Notes: generated by a model not told the origin, from the sequence alone. A stretch of 64,000 bases of DNA from Diploptera punctata (GCA_030220185.1 JASPKZ010003844.1:1967001-2031000), one strand, 5' to 3'; counted from the first letter of the stretch, positions 42,955 through 53,365 are shown. Numbers and translations are program-made.

Positions 42955-43215
42955 CATCTACATGTGCCCAATATCAAGTTTTGATTATATTCCTCCATTC
43001 ATCTGTCCTCCCAGTGACAATCCTGCAGTCTCGTTTCCTTCATAACATTCATAATTCCCTCTATCTATATATTCTTAGATCTCTATTTTTTTCTTTCGAT
43101 TTGGAACCCACTCTAAACTCCTAACTCTGAATTCAATCTATTTACGTGTCTTAACCATTGTAATTGCTTATTTCCCACAAATTGAATAATTGTTTCGTTG
43201 AACTTAATGTTTTCT
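42955..43215 (-). repeat. LINE-H-type RT fragment
   Basis: On the minus strand, coding-like segments (GKQLQWLRHVNRLNSELGVR-like near 43120-43180 and GRTDEWRNII at about 42980-43010) place it in the distal LINE RT. It is very short and diverged. Confidence 0.5.
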
Positions 43216-43870
43216 CTGACTACTTAACTCATGCCCCAAATGGGAGTCAATGACCAATCACATTTCAATGATTTTTTATTTACAACTAATCACAGTCGTG
43301 TTTCGCCTAAAATTTACCAACTAAAGTTTATCATAATAAAGAAAGCACCTCCTTTTTAACGTTCGAAATAGGTCATAGCATTATTTTGCAATGACTGACC
43401 TCCAAGAAATACGGCTACCAGATTGTATATATAGTGCATATTTGTCAACACGTAGCGCATACGAGAGATAATATAAAAATATTTGTAACAATTGATTACA
43501 CCACAAAAAAAAAGAAACCACTGTTTGCACTTTCTTAAACGAATTATTTTCCAGGAAATGATGCAGAAAAATATAATTGACATATTTACATCATAGGACA
43601 CCAGAAATTAATTAATACCTATAACGTTGGTTATAAATTTCTCCAGTAGGGTGCATTCTTACAAAATTGCGATCTTTTGGCAATAAATAATATTGTGATC
43701 CGGTAGCAGTGATCGAACAAAGGAAGCAAATGAAGCGTACCAATCGTTTCTCATTTGTTTTCAAACATCGCCGTTTACATTAAATATATAAATATTTTAA
43801 AATAACTATAGTTAAATAATGATTTGTGAGCATACAGCTTAATTTTATTCGTTAAATAGTCCTAACAAAT
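43207..43870 (-). mobile_element. Hairpin/TIR repeat, inverted copy
   Basis: Reversed relative to 44120-44868. It begins gactacttaactcatgcccc and runs through aaagtgcaaacagtgg-type sequence to gttaaatagtcctaacaaat, the second terminus. The adjoining hairpin is collapsed to a single gccacgagtgatt. The small frames within it are not genes. Confidence 0.8.
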
Positions 43871-44119
43871 GCCACGAGTGATTAAACTATGTATTTATAA
43901 GGGATTAAAAATCCTGAGCTTGGTTCCCTTAAGAAATAAATTAAAACTGGGAATAGCATTTCTATACCTGATATACGATACCCGTGAAGAAAATTTGTCA
44001 ACTATTTCACCACGACATTTTAATTTCGATATTATTGACTTAAGTTGTTAAAGAACGCCGTTTAATAATGCCAGCAAATTGTAGACAAGAACTATATTTT
44101 GAGACAACATTAATATTTG
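43871..44119. other. Spacer between inverted and direct copies
   Basis: A 60-codon frame (43869-44051) overlaps it but shows no recognisable similarity. Confidence 0.3.
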
Positions 44120-44868
44120 CCATAAGTACTGCCACGAGTGATTTCCAAATTATCGATAAATTCACGACTCACGAAGTGAGGAGTGAATTTATCTAGAGAA
44201 TTTGGAAATCAAGAGTGGCATTTGTTAGGACTATTTAACGAATAAAATTAAGCTGTTTACTCACAAATCATTATTTAACTGTAGTTATTTCAAAATATTT
44301 ATATATTTAATGTAAACGGCGATGTTTGAAAACAAATGAGAAGCGATATGTACGCTTCATCTTCTTCTTTTGTTTATCACTGCAACCAGATCATACTATT
44401 TATTGCCAAAGGAACGCAATATTGTAAGAATGCTGTCTAGTGGAGAAAAAATGAAACACATCAAACTGTATATTAATTCATTTCTGATGTCGTATGATGT
44501 AAATATGACAATTATATTTTTCTGGATTGTTACCTGGGAAAAAATACATTTAAGAAAGTGCAAACAGTGGTTTCTTTTTTTGGTGGTATAATCAATTGCT
44601 ACAAATGTTTTTATATTAACTCCCGCATGCGGCATGTGTTGACATTCATGCACTACAATCTGGTAGCCGTATTTCTCACACGCTCAGTCACTGCAAAATA
44701 ATGGTCAGACCTGTTCAGAATATTAAAAAGGAGGAGCTTTCTTTAATATGGTAATTATAACACTGATAAATATTTCGTGAAACACGACTCTGATTGGTTG
44801 TAAAACAGAAATCATTGAAACGTTATTGGTTATTGACTCCCATTTGGGGCATGAGTTAAATAGTCATA
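44120..44868 (+). mobile_element. Hairpin/TIR repeat, copy 1
   Basis: Starts with an imperfect hairpin at 44131-44219 (gccacgagtgatttccaaat against atttggaaatcaagagtggc). The body follows, starting gactatttaacgaataaaat and ending gggcatgagttaaatagtc. gactatttaac and its complement are the two termini of the body. Interior marks: ttattgccaaag, gaaagtgcaaacagtgg, cgtgaaacacgactctgatt. Non-coding. Confidence 0.85.
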
Positions 44869-45667
44869 AGTAATGCCATGAGTGATTTCCAAATTATCGA
44901 TAAATTCACAATGTCACGAAGTGATGAGTGAATTTATCTAGAGAATTTGGAAATCAAGCGTGGCATTTATTAGGACTATTTAACGAATAAAATTAAGCTG
45001 TTCACTCACAAATCATTATTTAAATATAGTTATTTTAAAATGTGTATATATTTAATGTAAACGGCGATGTTTGAAAACAAATCAGAAACGTTTGTGAGGT
45101 AACATATGTTCATTCACTGCTGCTTGATCATATTATTTATTGCCAAATAAGATCGCAATATTGTAAGAGTGCACCCTAGTGGAGAAAAAATGAAACACAT
45201 CGAACTAATTATAACCAACATTATAGGTTATTAATTCATTTCTGATGTCCTATGAAGTTAATGTCAATTATATTCTTCTGGAACTTTAATACCTGGGGAA
45301 TAATACGTTTAAGAAAGTGCAAACAGTGGTTCATTTTTATTGTCGTATAATCAATTGCTACAATAGTTTTTTCTATTATATCTCGCAAGCAGTTTCTGGT
45401 TACATTCATGCACTATATATACAATCTGGTATCCACATGGGTTCTGGGATTCTTACACCTTAATATACGAATTGCGATATCCAACGTATTTCTTAGAGAG
45501 TCAGTTACTGCAAAATAATGCTATGACCTGTTCAGAATATTAAAAAAGAAGAGCTTCCTTTAATATGATAGACTTAATTGATAAATATCGGGTGAAACAC
45601 GACTGTGATTGGTTGTAAAACAAGATACATTGTATATAGAGAAAGATTTGCGTTTAGATCGGTACTT

Positions 45668-45741
45668 GCTCAGGTAGCTCAGTTGGTAGAGCACTTGGTC
45701 TAGAGAACCAAGGGTCCCGGGTTCAAGTCCCGGTCTGAGCG
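45668..45741 (+). tRNA. tRNA-like gene 1 of 3 (noncanonical anticodon arm)
   Basis: Acceptor GCTCAGG pairs with TCTGAGC (one G-T). D arm GCTC/GAGC with loop AGTTGGTA. T arm CCGGG/CCCGG with loop TTCAAGT. The anticodon arm can form TTGGT/ACCAA with loop CTAGAGA (apparent anticodon AGA) but needs an extra base at position 26; the alternative is a nine-base loop. AGA would mean serine, yet the long serine variable arm is missing. It may be an altered tRNA or a SINE head with A and B boxes intact (tagctcagttgg; gggttcaagtccc). Confidence 0.5.
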
Positions 45742-45960
45742 TATAATTTTTCTCTTCAAATATGATTTATCCATCATTGAGATGTACGAAATCAATAATA
45801 ATAACTTGGAAAAAGCCGTACTGGCTGTAATGTATAATTCCCAAATATGTCTTCTTAATAAAGGAGCCTCTATTTGCAAGATAGAAGCATGGCTTCATAG
45901 CATTTGGTGGACGGGAATTACAATGTATATAGAGAAAGATTTGCGTTTAGATCGGTACTT

Positions 45961-46034
45961 GCTCAGGTAGCTCAGTTGGTAGAGCACTTGGTCTAGAGAA
46001 CCAAGGGTCCCGGGTTCAAGTCCCGGTCTGAGCG
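45961..46034 (+). tRNA. tRNA-like gene 2 of 3
   Basis: Sequence appears identical to copy 1. Same good acceptor, D and T arms, same odd anticodon arm. Confidence 0.5.
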
Positions 46035-46253
46035 TATAATTTTTCTCTTCAAATATGATTTATCCATCATTGAGATGTACGAAATCAATAATAATAACTT
46101 GGAAAAAGCCGTACTGGCTGTAATGTATAATTCCCAAATATGTCTTCTTAATAAAGGAGCCGCCATTTGCAAGATAGAAGCATGGCTTCATAGCATTTGG
46201 TGGATGGGAATTACAATGTATATAGAGAAAGATTTGCGTTTAGATCGGTACTT

Positions 46254-46327
46254 GCTCAGGTAGCTCAGTTGGTAGAGCACTTGGTCTAGAGAACCAAGGG
46301 TCCCGGGTTCAAGTCCCGGTCTGAGCG
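46254..46327 (+). tRNA. tRNA-like gene 3 of 3
   Basis: Sequence appears identical to copies 1 and 2. The array ends about 65 bp beyond it. Confidence 0.5.
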
Positions 46328-46519
46328 TATAATTTTTCTCTTCAAATATGATTTATCCATCATTGAGATGTACGAAATCAATAATAATAACATTGAAACG
46401 TGATTGGTCATTGACTCCCACTTGAGACATGAGTTAAATAGCCATAGTTATTTGCTATTTCCAAGTCAAATAACTATTCACAAGGAACTGTCAATCATTG
46501 CATGCCAAAAGCTAGCTTG

Positions 46520-46600
46520 AAATTTCTTCCAGAGAAGCGTTGTGATGTACAAAGGCAGTGTAAAAAAAACTGTCTTTTTGACTGTAAGACACCAAAATTC
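46520..46600 (+). repeat. SINE-F body fragment
   Basis: cagagaagcgttgtgatgta and aggcagtgtaaaaaaaactg correspond to the body of the 46735-46990 element in opposite orientation. The 94-codon frame starting at 46502 is a product of it. Confidence 0.5.
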
Positions 46601-46734
46601 AGTGACAAACTTCTCATTTACAGTATAGGGAATAAATACAACTCCTGCATTGTTATATTGGATAATTCTCAATATCTACCCCCCGCGCCGCGTCTCGCTT
46701 CATTCCACTCCTATTTTACTCAACCAGGGAGTCT

Positions 46735-46990
46735 ATCTGCTCCGTTCAGTGGATTGCCATTGCTGGATTCTGGCTTCGATTTCTGAGCCTCGCAGTTAAA
46801 AACGGCAGATATTTTGACACGGCCTTGATACATCGCATCGCTTCTCTGGGAGAAATTTCAATGACGTTTCCCTTGTCAGTTGTCCTCACAAGAGTTAGTG
46901 AACTCCATTCCAGTCCCTATATAAAAATAAATTCTGCAAGGAATTGAACCAGTGACCCCAGATTGCTAGATTAGCTAACCGTGCTACCAT
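46735..46990 (-). repeat. SINE-F with tRNA-like head
   Basis: On the minus strand: tggtagcacggttagctaat, then B-box actggttcaattcct. The body carries cagagaagcgatgcgatgta, aaggccgtgtcaaaatatct and cagaaatcgaagccagaatc. Copies at 46520 and 48895 support a family. Confidence 0.6.
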
Positions 46991-47449
46991 AAAAAAGCAA
47001 CTTTTTCTTTAATATTAATGGTAAAATGAAAGTGTACAGAAAGAGTGTATGCATCAAAATCTGACGACATGAGAAGTTGAGAAGTGCCATTCAGCCGGAT
47101 TCTGCTTACTGTGCAAGAGAGGCTGACAAATCGGATATGAGACAAAGATAGATGAAGTTAAATCTGCGAGAGAATTTATTTGACTTGTGGCAAATCAGGC
47201 GCTTGGCTCCACATAGAGTGGCTATTGTCTGGCAGCCAACCATCATTGTGGACCCATATCCATTTAAAAGCGAACAAAGTCTCTCGAAATCATACAGTAT
47301 ATCAGATACACACACACATCTCCTACTGGAATGTGTGGACACGGTCCATGGGTCATAACGATCAGATCACAGTGTGTTGTGTATATAAACTGAGAGAGAA
47401 ATATAAAAGCTCTTTTAAGAATTGGATTTGTTACATTTTCCTTTGCAAA
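46991..47449. other. Unassigned; weak LINE RNase H-like ending
   Basis: A frame at 47152-47358 ends SISDTHTHLLLECVDT, which faintly recalls the H-L-L-x-C end of LINE RNase H/zinc-knuckle regions. A single weak motif is not enough for a call. Confidence 0.2.
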
Positions 47450-47560
47450 ACTACTTGCTGTGGTTTAGGAATAACGTCATTGTGTATGCAACGGGCCCGC
47501 ATTCGTTTCCCGGTCGGAACAATATTCTTAGTTGAGAAATTTCTTTGAAGTTTATTTTTT
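47450..47560 (+). repeat. SINE-A head fragment
   Basis: gggcccgcattcgtttcccg and ggtcggaacaatattct match the B-box side of the SINE-A head (compare ggtcggaacaactttcctgg at 14045). Confidence 0.5.
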
Positions 47561-47911
47561 GTATTCATTTATTAAGCCTGGTGAGGTTAAGGCCATGTGT
47601 CCTTGTTTTCCACTCAACAGGACATACATATCTTACGTTCAAATACAAAAATCACAATAATATTAAATACTAAATGATTATTGGCTAAACTGAACAACAA
47701 TAAAAGTAAGATCTAATAATACAATCAGGTAAAAGATAATTAAAATTAAAACTAATAAAATAATTTATAATCAATTGAGTTGGTGTTTACTTGATGAAAA
47801 TCCATATTTATACACCTCGGAAAAACAGCTCGAATCTACTGTACATATAAAAATAAATACAAATAAGGTAATAAACTGCCATGAATTAATCCGTCGCATA
47901 TACAGTGCCCT
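47561..47911. other. AT-rich, nothing recognised
   Basis: No features supported. Confidence 0.3.
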
Positions 47912-47923
47912 ATATATAAGACA

Positions 47924-48256
47924 AGTCCACCGCTGTGGTCTCGAGGCATCGTGCTGCCTTGTCACACAGCGGGCCCGGGTTCGATCCCGGTCGGGGCAGT
48001 TTTCATGGGTGAGGTTTTTCCTCACCTGTAAGACAAATGTCATGAAAACGTTAAGGCCCAAACGGTCCCCGAAATCATATGGCCATCGTCATCATCCTTA
48101 TCATTATCATCATCATCATCATCATCATCCTTCACCGGTGTGGAAATCAATGGGAAACTACCACACCTATAATTCCCTAGTAAAGCTGCAAGCATAGCAT
48201 AAAAATGCTATGATTGTAGTGAAGGACCTGCCTTCGGGCAGAATTACTGTGGATGG
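47924..48256 (+). repeat. SINE-A, full length, variant A, 12 bp target-site duplication
   Basis: Head gtccaccgctgtggtctcga, B-box gggttcgatcccggtcgg, body cctcacctgtaagacaaatg and aacgttaaggcccaaac, (ATC)n, then tgtggaaatcaatgggaaac and gcaagcatagcat, ending cttcgggcagaattactgtg. Flanked by atatataagaca at 47912-47923 and 48257-48268. It is the reference copy for the family. Confidence 0.95.
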
Positions 48257-48894
48257 ATATATAAGACATTACTCACTTGTATCAAAGGTTATTACTACCT
48301 TTGAGCTGATTTTAAACCGAGGAGGCCCATATTTGTGTGGTCAAAAAAAATCTAAATCGGAGTTTAAAATTCTTTACCAATAGGTCCTTACAATTAATGC
48401 CTGGGAGACTTGAGGAAGGTACAAGTACGTGAAAATAGGGAGGTTAAATAGGGGGAAAGGGAGGGAAGGAAAAGGGTGGGAGGGAGAGAATGAGAAAGAA
48501 AGAAAGAAAGAAAGAAAGAGAAAGAGAGAGAGGCAGAATCTTCTATTAAATTTATATCTGAAAATTTATTTCTTTTAGTTAAAAAGTTTAAATCATTTTA
48601 TTAAACCGTGTCATTTAAAGTAATAATTTTTAATGTGGGTTACTGCAACGAACGTCATATCGTATCAATCCTTTTTCAGCTAATCCTTTATAAATTATAT
48701 TAAACAATTAAAAATTTGAGCATTCTTTATATTTCCTACATTAAATGGCAATCCATATCATATAATCTAAAGACTGATCTCCAATCTTACATAAAATGAC
48801 ATTCGTTAAGGAATTAAATCAATTTTCATAATATACAGCAGAGCTTAAAGAAATTTCAGATTTTAAAATATGGACATTCATTTAACTGACAAGA
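48257..48894. other. Unassigned with purine-rich tract
   Basis: A polypurine stretch at 48435-48535 includes (GAAA)n at 48495-48522. The remainder is AT-rich and unrecognised. Confidence 0.45.
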
Positions 48895-49045
48895 AAACTG
48901 TATCCCAGATAACCGTTGTGATGTACTAAGGCCGTGTCCAACAAAAAAAAAATCTGTCGCTCTTAACGCAAAGCACAGAAATCGAAGCCAGAATCCAGCA
49001 ATTACAGCCCACTGTGCGCGGCGGAACGTTGGAGCACTTCAAGCC
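48895..49045 (+). repeat. SINE-F body copy
   Basis: ccgttgtgatgtactaaggc, cgtgtccaac and cagaaatcgaagccagaatc match the 46735-46990 element. The head was not recognised. Confidence 0.55.
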
Positions 49046-49155
49046 TCAAGACCACGACAAAAGACCGAAAATCTTCTACAAGATCATAATACAAACTCCG
49101 ATCATGAGAGCCTAAGTCAAACAATTATTTTTTACAGTATGTGAATAATTATGAC

Positions 49156-49161
<6 letters not shown>

Positions 49162-49231
<70 letters not shown>
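49162..49231. repeat. (TA)n(TG)n microsatellite
   Basis: TA repeat passing directly into TG repeat. Confidence 0.97.
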
Positions 49232-49232
<1 letters not shown>

Positions 49233-49790
49233 TTTTTTCAAAAGAAATGTGAGAATTGTCTTAAAATTAAGTGAGAAGTTGATCTCAAAGTAACCTAAAA
49301 TCACGACATTTGCTGTATAAAATATGTATTAGTCATAGCTCAGACAGTGCAACCAACTTATAACAAAAACCCGCTAAAGGACAAGTGAACGCTAAATTAA
49401 TATGGTGTAGTAACTTGCCCATTTTCTCACCCTAACTTGCCCATCTAACACTAACTTGCATATTTTCTCATCCTATCTTGCCCATCAATATAGGCGAACT
49501 CCTGGGATAGAATCACCTCGTATGTTAGTAAACATGTTGGGAATAGACTCTAGCGGGAATGTGTATTATCACATTGGTCAACATGACGCCAGGAGTCGAT
49601 TTTTCTCCAATCGAATATTCACAGGTAGTACAGTGGCATAGAATAGCCCCGGCCTAAATTAGGGCCTCTGAGCAAAACTTAATCGGACTTTCCTATCCAA
49701 GTGAGATCTAGTTGCCTAAAAGGTGATTCTTTGAGGCGATGAACCAACTTTCTGTCATTCACTGGCATCCGTAAGGCAATAAGTTCAAAT
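49232..49790. other. Unassigned with short imperfect repeats
   Basis: Around 49410-49500, (t)aacttgcccat and ttttctcatcct-type strings recur three to four times. Nothing else recognised. Confidence 0.4.
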
Positions 49791-49795
49791 AAATT

Positions 49796-50550
49796 AACTA
49801 ACTAACTGGCTCTATCGAACATGTAGGTTCATGGCCACGCGGACATAAGCTCTCCATACATTTCTTCCTGTGCTAATGTTTTTCAATCATCCCCTGTATA
49901 ATCTACTTCCCTCAAATCATGAATAATGTTATTTTTCCACATCATTTTTTGCCTACCAACTGGGCGTTTTCCCTCTGGTTTTCCTACAAGAAGCTTCCAT
50001 GCACGTCTTTTATCCCCAATACGTGCCACATGTCCTGCCCATCGCAGCCTACGAGACTTAACTGTTCTTATTATATTTGGCTTCCTATAAAGACCATGTA
50101 GTTCACTATTGTGTAGTTTGCTCCATTAACCTGCCTGTTCATCTCTTTTTAGTACAAAATTGTTCCTAAGAACTTTATTCTCAAATACTCGTAATCTTTT
50201 TTCCTCCCTTAAAGTAAGAGTCCATGTTTCGCATCCATATAATATAACTGGTACAATAACAGTTTTATATATTTTCAGTTTAACGTTTTTTGGAAGGAGT
50301 TGGGAAAACAAGAGTCCCCGTAATGCATAATAGCACGCATTTGCAGAATTGAACCTATGTTTAGTTCCTTTGTTCATCTCATTCCTATTTGTAATTATTG
50401 TTCCCAGATACTTGAAATCAGCCATTTCTTCAAAATTTCCTTCATTTGTCATTAGTTGTCCATTTCCATTATATAATGCATTTCTATACGTGAACATATA
50501 TTTAATTCTATTGATGTTTACTTCCAATCCCAATTTCTTAATGAGCTTAA
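49796..50550 (-). pseudogene. LINE-A RT C-terminal part
   Basis: Open frame 50126-50533 (135 codons) reads MGLEVNINRIKYMFTYRNAL, then FEEMADFKYLGTIITNRNEM, VILYGCETWTLTLREEKRLR and NFVLKRDEQAG. The remainder of the C-terminus (YRKPNIIRTVKSRRLRWAGH-like) continues in other frames to the 3' end at about 49796 (ctaactaactggctctatcg). It lacks the YADD box. Confidence 0.9.
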
Positions 50551-51219
50551 CTTAATTAGCTTACCTAAATCCCACACGGGATAATCTTGCTCCACATAGC
50601 AATGTACAGGTCGAAAGGTGTAGTGGTGCAGTTCTGCAAGAACTGGAGTTAAGAGAAAATTAAAATATTTTTTTCGGATATTTGAAAATTATTATTTTTG
50701 TTTGTGAATAACACGTTAATTTAACGTTATGTTAATTGAACGAGTTCAGATTTTATATTGAACATAACAGTTTGCTTTACTATTCCAATGAAACAGGATA
50801 CGGTAAGGACCTTATTTCTTATTTGACCCAATGGAATCTCATTTCCGGGTTTGTACCATTGAGCTTGAAGATCACAGAGTCAATTTCAGTATTGGTTTTC
50901 TTAAATCTCTGAACAGGATCAACAGAAGTACAATGGTAGCATTGAAGCTTAAAATTTCCACTTCCGGACATCCATTGCAGTTTTTCTGTGATCTTATCTC
51001 TTTATAGGGAGTCTTAGATTATATTGGAAATGTTCTGCTCTGCCAATTCACAATTTATTCTTTACAACCTTATTTGTGTTTTACAAATTCATAGCATCAA
51101 TACTATTATCGCAACGAGAGATGTTATTTAATTAATTTTTAAACCAGGATTTAATTATTTTAAAATATTAAAATAAGAACCTAATATATCAGTCGTCCTC
51201 GATTAAGCCATAACTTCAG
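50551..51219. other. Unassigned
   Basis: Nothing recognised. Confidence 0.3.
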
Positions 51220-51250
51220 AATGTATCTTATTAGCAGGACTAGGATTTTT

Positions 51251-51397
51251 TTCCAGAGGAATTAAACCCAATGGGTACAACTTTGACACTACACGCACCC
51301 TGTCCCAAGGTTGAGATTTTAAAAATCCCTTACCCCGCCGGGAATCGAACCCGGGTCTTCGGAGTGGAAGGTAGGGACTCTACCGACTACGCCAGTC
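51251..51397 (-). repeat. SINE-C, nested, 15 bp target-site duplication
   Basis: The minus-strand head cctgactggcgtagtcggta with tagagtccctaccttcc and B-box cccgggttcgattcccgg. The tail has tcaaccttgggacagggtgc. Flanks aggactaggattttt (51236-51250) and agggctaggattttt (51398-51412) differ at one base. The element is about 147 bp. Confidence 0.93.
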
Positions 51398-51439
51398 AGG
51401 GCTAGGATTTTTATGTACTAAAAGTTAAGATTGCAACAT

Positions 51440-51577
51440 AGTATAATGAGAAGTTAAGACTTATGACTGTCTTTTGTTTTTGTTTCACACACAAACAGTT
51501 GAATAGTATAATGAGAAGTTAGACTTCTGACTGTCTTTTGTTTGGTTTTCACACACAAACAGTTGAATAATATATAT
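51440..51577. repeat. Tandem duplication of about 66 bp
   Basis: Two units with agtataatgagaagtta, ctgactgtcttttgttt-type sequence and cacacacaaacagttgaata. Confidence 0.95.
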
Positions 51578-51845
51578 TATCTGTATTGCAATCTTATCTT
51601 TTATTACATAGAAATCATAGCCCTACTTATAAGTAATAAGATACATTGATTTCGTTTATTTATCATCGTTTATAAAACAATAAAAAGCAAGTGATTATAA
51701 ATTACTTAAATTTGTGTCAAATTACGTAATAATATACAATAATAACCTAGAGTTTTACGTGATTTTGTTTCCTTTGCGGTTCGAAACATTTGAATGAGAA
51801 ATTATTGTTTCGCCAATTTAAAGATTAAAATGGATTTATCTTTAA

Positions 51846-52155
51846 CCCATTCGCTTCAGATTTAATTGCTCAATGCCTTTTCCCAGAAACCGGATTTAAG
51901 TTGCCGTAAATTATATTGTCTACTTTCAGACATTCAAAACAAACAAAAGATAACGGTACTTGAAATCACAATAAGGGTGAAGGCAAAAACACACTTCTAT
52001 ACTATTCACAAATGTTTACAAAATATTACCCTGCCAAGGGATGTATAAAATATTGCAAAATATATAACAGCAGATTTAAGCGATTGTACCTCGTCTTCTG
52101 AGTTGAAGGTCATTTGACAGCCGGCGAGTCTACCTCGTCTTTTGAGGCGAATGGG
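51846..52155. mobile_element. piggyBac-like MITE (TTAA target)
   Basis: TTAA at 51842-51845 and 52156-52159 flank a 310 bp element with ends cccattcgcttca and tgaggcgaatggg, a 13 bp inverted repeat with one mismatch starting CCC, as in piggyBac. acctcgtctt is repeated near the right end. A 60-codon frame inside shows no transposase similarity. Confidence 0.85.
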
Positions 52156-52334
52156 TTAAAATAACTTCGTCAATTAGTTAAAACCATGTAGGCCTTTCAG
52201 AACATGTTCCATCTTCGGCATGTCACTTGATACTGATGTTGGTGTATAAATTGTATAACGGAATATATCACTCATTCATGAATAAATACATGTTATCAAA
52301 ATGCAATACCATTAATTCTTAATAATTATCTTCT

Positions 52335-52722
52335 CTTCTTGTAAGCCCATGTTTCCCTTAACAGAGATTTGGCGCTCTCCCCCTACAGGGAAGAATTTGA
52401 ACCATACTAATTTAGTTACAGATGTCATTTGAGTGGTCCGTGGTCAGCGTTCCGCCTCATACTGACATCTAGGAAACCAAGGTAGTACTAGGACGGGAAA
52501 ATTTGGTAAATTTTGCTTACAGGCCTTTTCATTCAGGCTTAAGGATCTTTTACGAGCCTGAAAATCTTCAGACTCGGGACCCACGGCTTAAAGTCCCTCC
52601 CGGAGGACTTGCTTCTTGGATTTTTCTATCCTAAAAAGAAATCCATCAACCCCGGCGGGGTTTGAACCCGCGACCCTCGGAACCAGAGGCAAGGAGCATA
52701 ACCACTAGTCCACCGCTGCCGA
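52335..52722 (-). repeat. SINE-B, near full length
   Basis: The head at the right (ggtggactagtggttatgct on minus) with B-box gggtttgaacccgcgac. The full body includes the gacatctaggaaaccaagg block absent from the 4582 copy, ending gggaaacatgggcttac. Confidence 0.93.
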
Positions 52723-53031
52723 CCTTAATAAATATACATAACTTAATTAATGTATAATGTTAATGTATTATTATGAAATTGTAATATTATTGTTTTCTTT
52801 TGTTTTTTCTTTATACTATTACCAATTATTACTTTATTGTAACGGACTCTCAACAGCACGTACGACTTACTGCCCTTACGACCCATATTTGTAAATAATA
52901 TTGTAAATATCTTACTTTTAGTCTAATAAAGTCCTACTACTACTATTTAATGTTGCCATACATTTAAATCTTTCTGGCAATAAAGGAATATGCCTAGCTA
53001 TGTATTATTATTATTATGATTATTATTATTA

Positions 53032-53069
<38 letters not shown>

Positions 53070-53285
53070 ATTATTATTTTCATCATTATCAATATTACTG
53101 GTTGTGACACCATTATAATATTATTATACTATTTGATGTTGACATATATTGTAACATTTTTTTTGGAATAAAGGAATATGTGTTTATTATTATGATTATT
53201 ACAATCAATATTAATTTTACTTTAAATTATTATTTACAATCATCTGTAATATAGGAGTTTTTGTAATATTTTCCATGTAATTTAT

Positions 53286-53286
<1 letters not shown>
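52723..53286 (+). repeat. LINE-like tails with (TTA)n, unassigned family
   Basis: gtctaataaagtcctactac, then two related blocks (ggcaataaaggaatatgcct near 52977 and ggaataaaggaatatgtgtt near 53163), each followed by TTA repeats (53003-53070; about 53183-53210). They look like retroposon 3' ends, but the parent is unknown. Confidence 0.45.
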
Positions 53287-53345
<59 letters not shown>

Positions 53346-53365
53346 GGAGAGAGGGAGAGAGAGAA
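53287..53365. repeat. (GA)n microsatellite
   Basis: About 80 bp, with GGAGA interruptions at the right. Confidence 0.97.

Larger units (their letters stand above)
45633..46391 (+). repeat. Tandem array of 293 bp units, each with a tRNA-like gene
   Basis: Three tRNA-like sequences at exact 293 bp spacing, about 2.6 units in total. Each unit also has tgtatatagagaaagatttg upstream, and tataatttttctcttcaaat and taataaaggagcc downstream. Units differ at only a few bases. The array interrupts a hairpin/TIR repeat, with acattg at both junctions as a possible 6 bp target duplication. The identical 62-codon frames (45782, 46075) are array spacer; nothing supports translation. Confidence 0.93.
44869..46440 (+). 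mobile_element. Hairpin/TIR repeat, copy 2, split by a tRNA-like array
   Basis: Directly follows copy 1 head to tail (offset 744 bp), with hairpin gccatgagtgatttccaaat at 44875. The body runs to ttggttgtaaaacaagat at about 45626, is interrupted at acattg, and resumes at 46392 with acattgaaacgtgattggtc and gacatgagttaaatagcc. It is more diverged than copies 1 and 3. Confidence 0.85.
51220..51649. mobile_element. Hairpin MITE interrupted by a SINE
   Basis: The left arm aatgtatcttattag...ggactaggatttttatgtac mirrors the right arm gtaataagatacatt / catagaaatcatagccct once the SINE at 51251-51397 is removed. The arms are about 75 bp. The centre contains a tandem duplication of about 66 bp. Confidence 0.85.

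Noticed and set aside
45782..46263. Duplicated 62-codon frame in the tRNA-like array as a gene family
   Set aside because: Its repetition follows the 293 bp DNA unit and it runs on through the upstream side of the next tRNA-like unit. Nothing supports coding.
45668..46327. Calling the three tRNA-like sequences functional tRNA-Ser(AGA)
   Set aside because: The serine long variable arm is missing and the anticodon arm has an extra base; only a tRNA-like label is justified.
47152..47358. LINE RNase H ending (HLLLEC)
   Set aside because: Single short motif, no supporting upstream residues.
52180..52235. Third hammerhead motif near gtaggcctttcagaacatg
   Set aside because: GAAAGGCCTA is present, but the CTGANGA box reads CCGAAGA and stem II is poor; at best a decayed copy.
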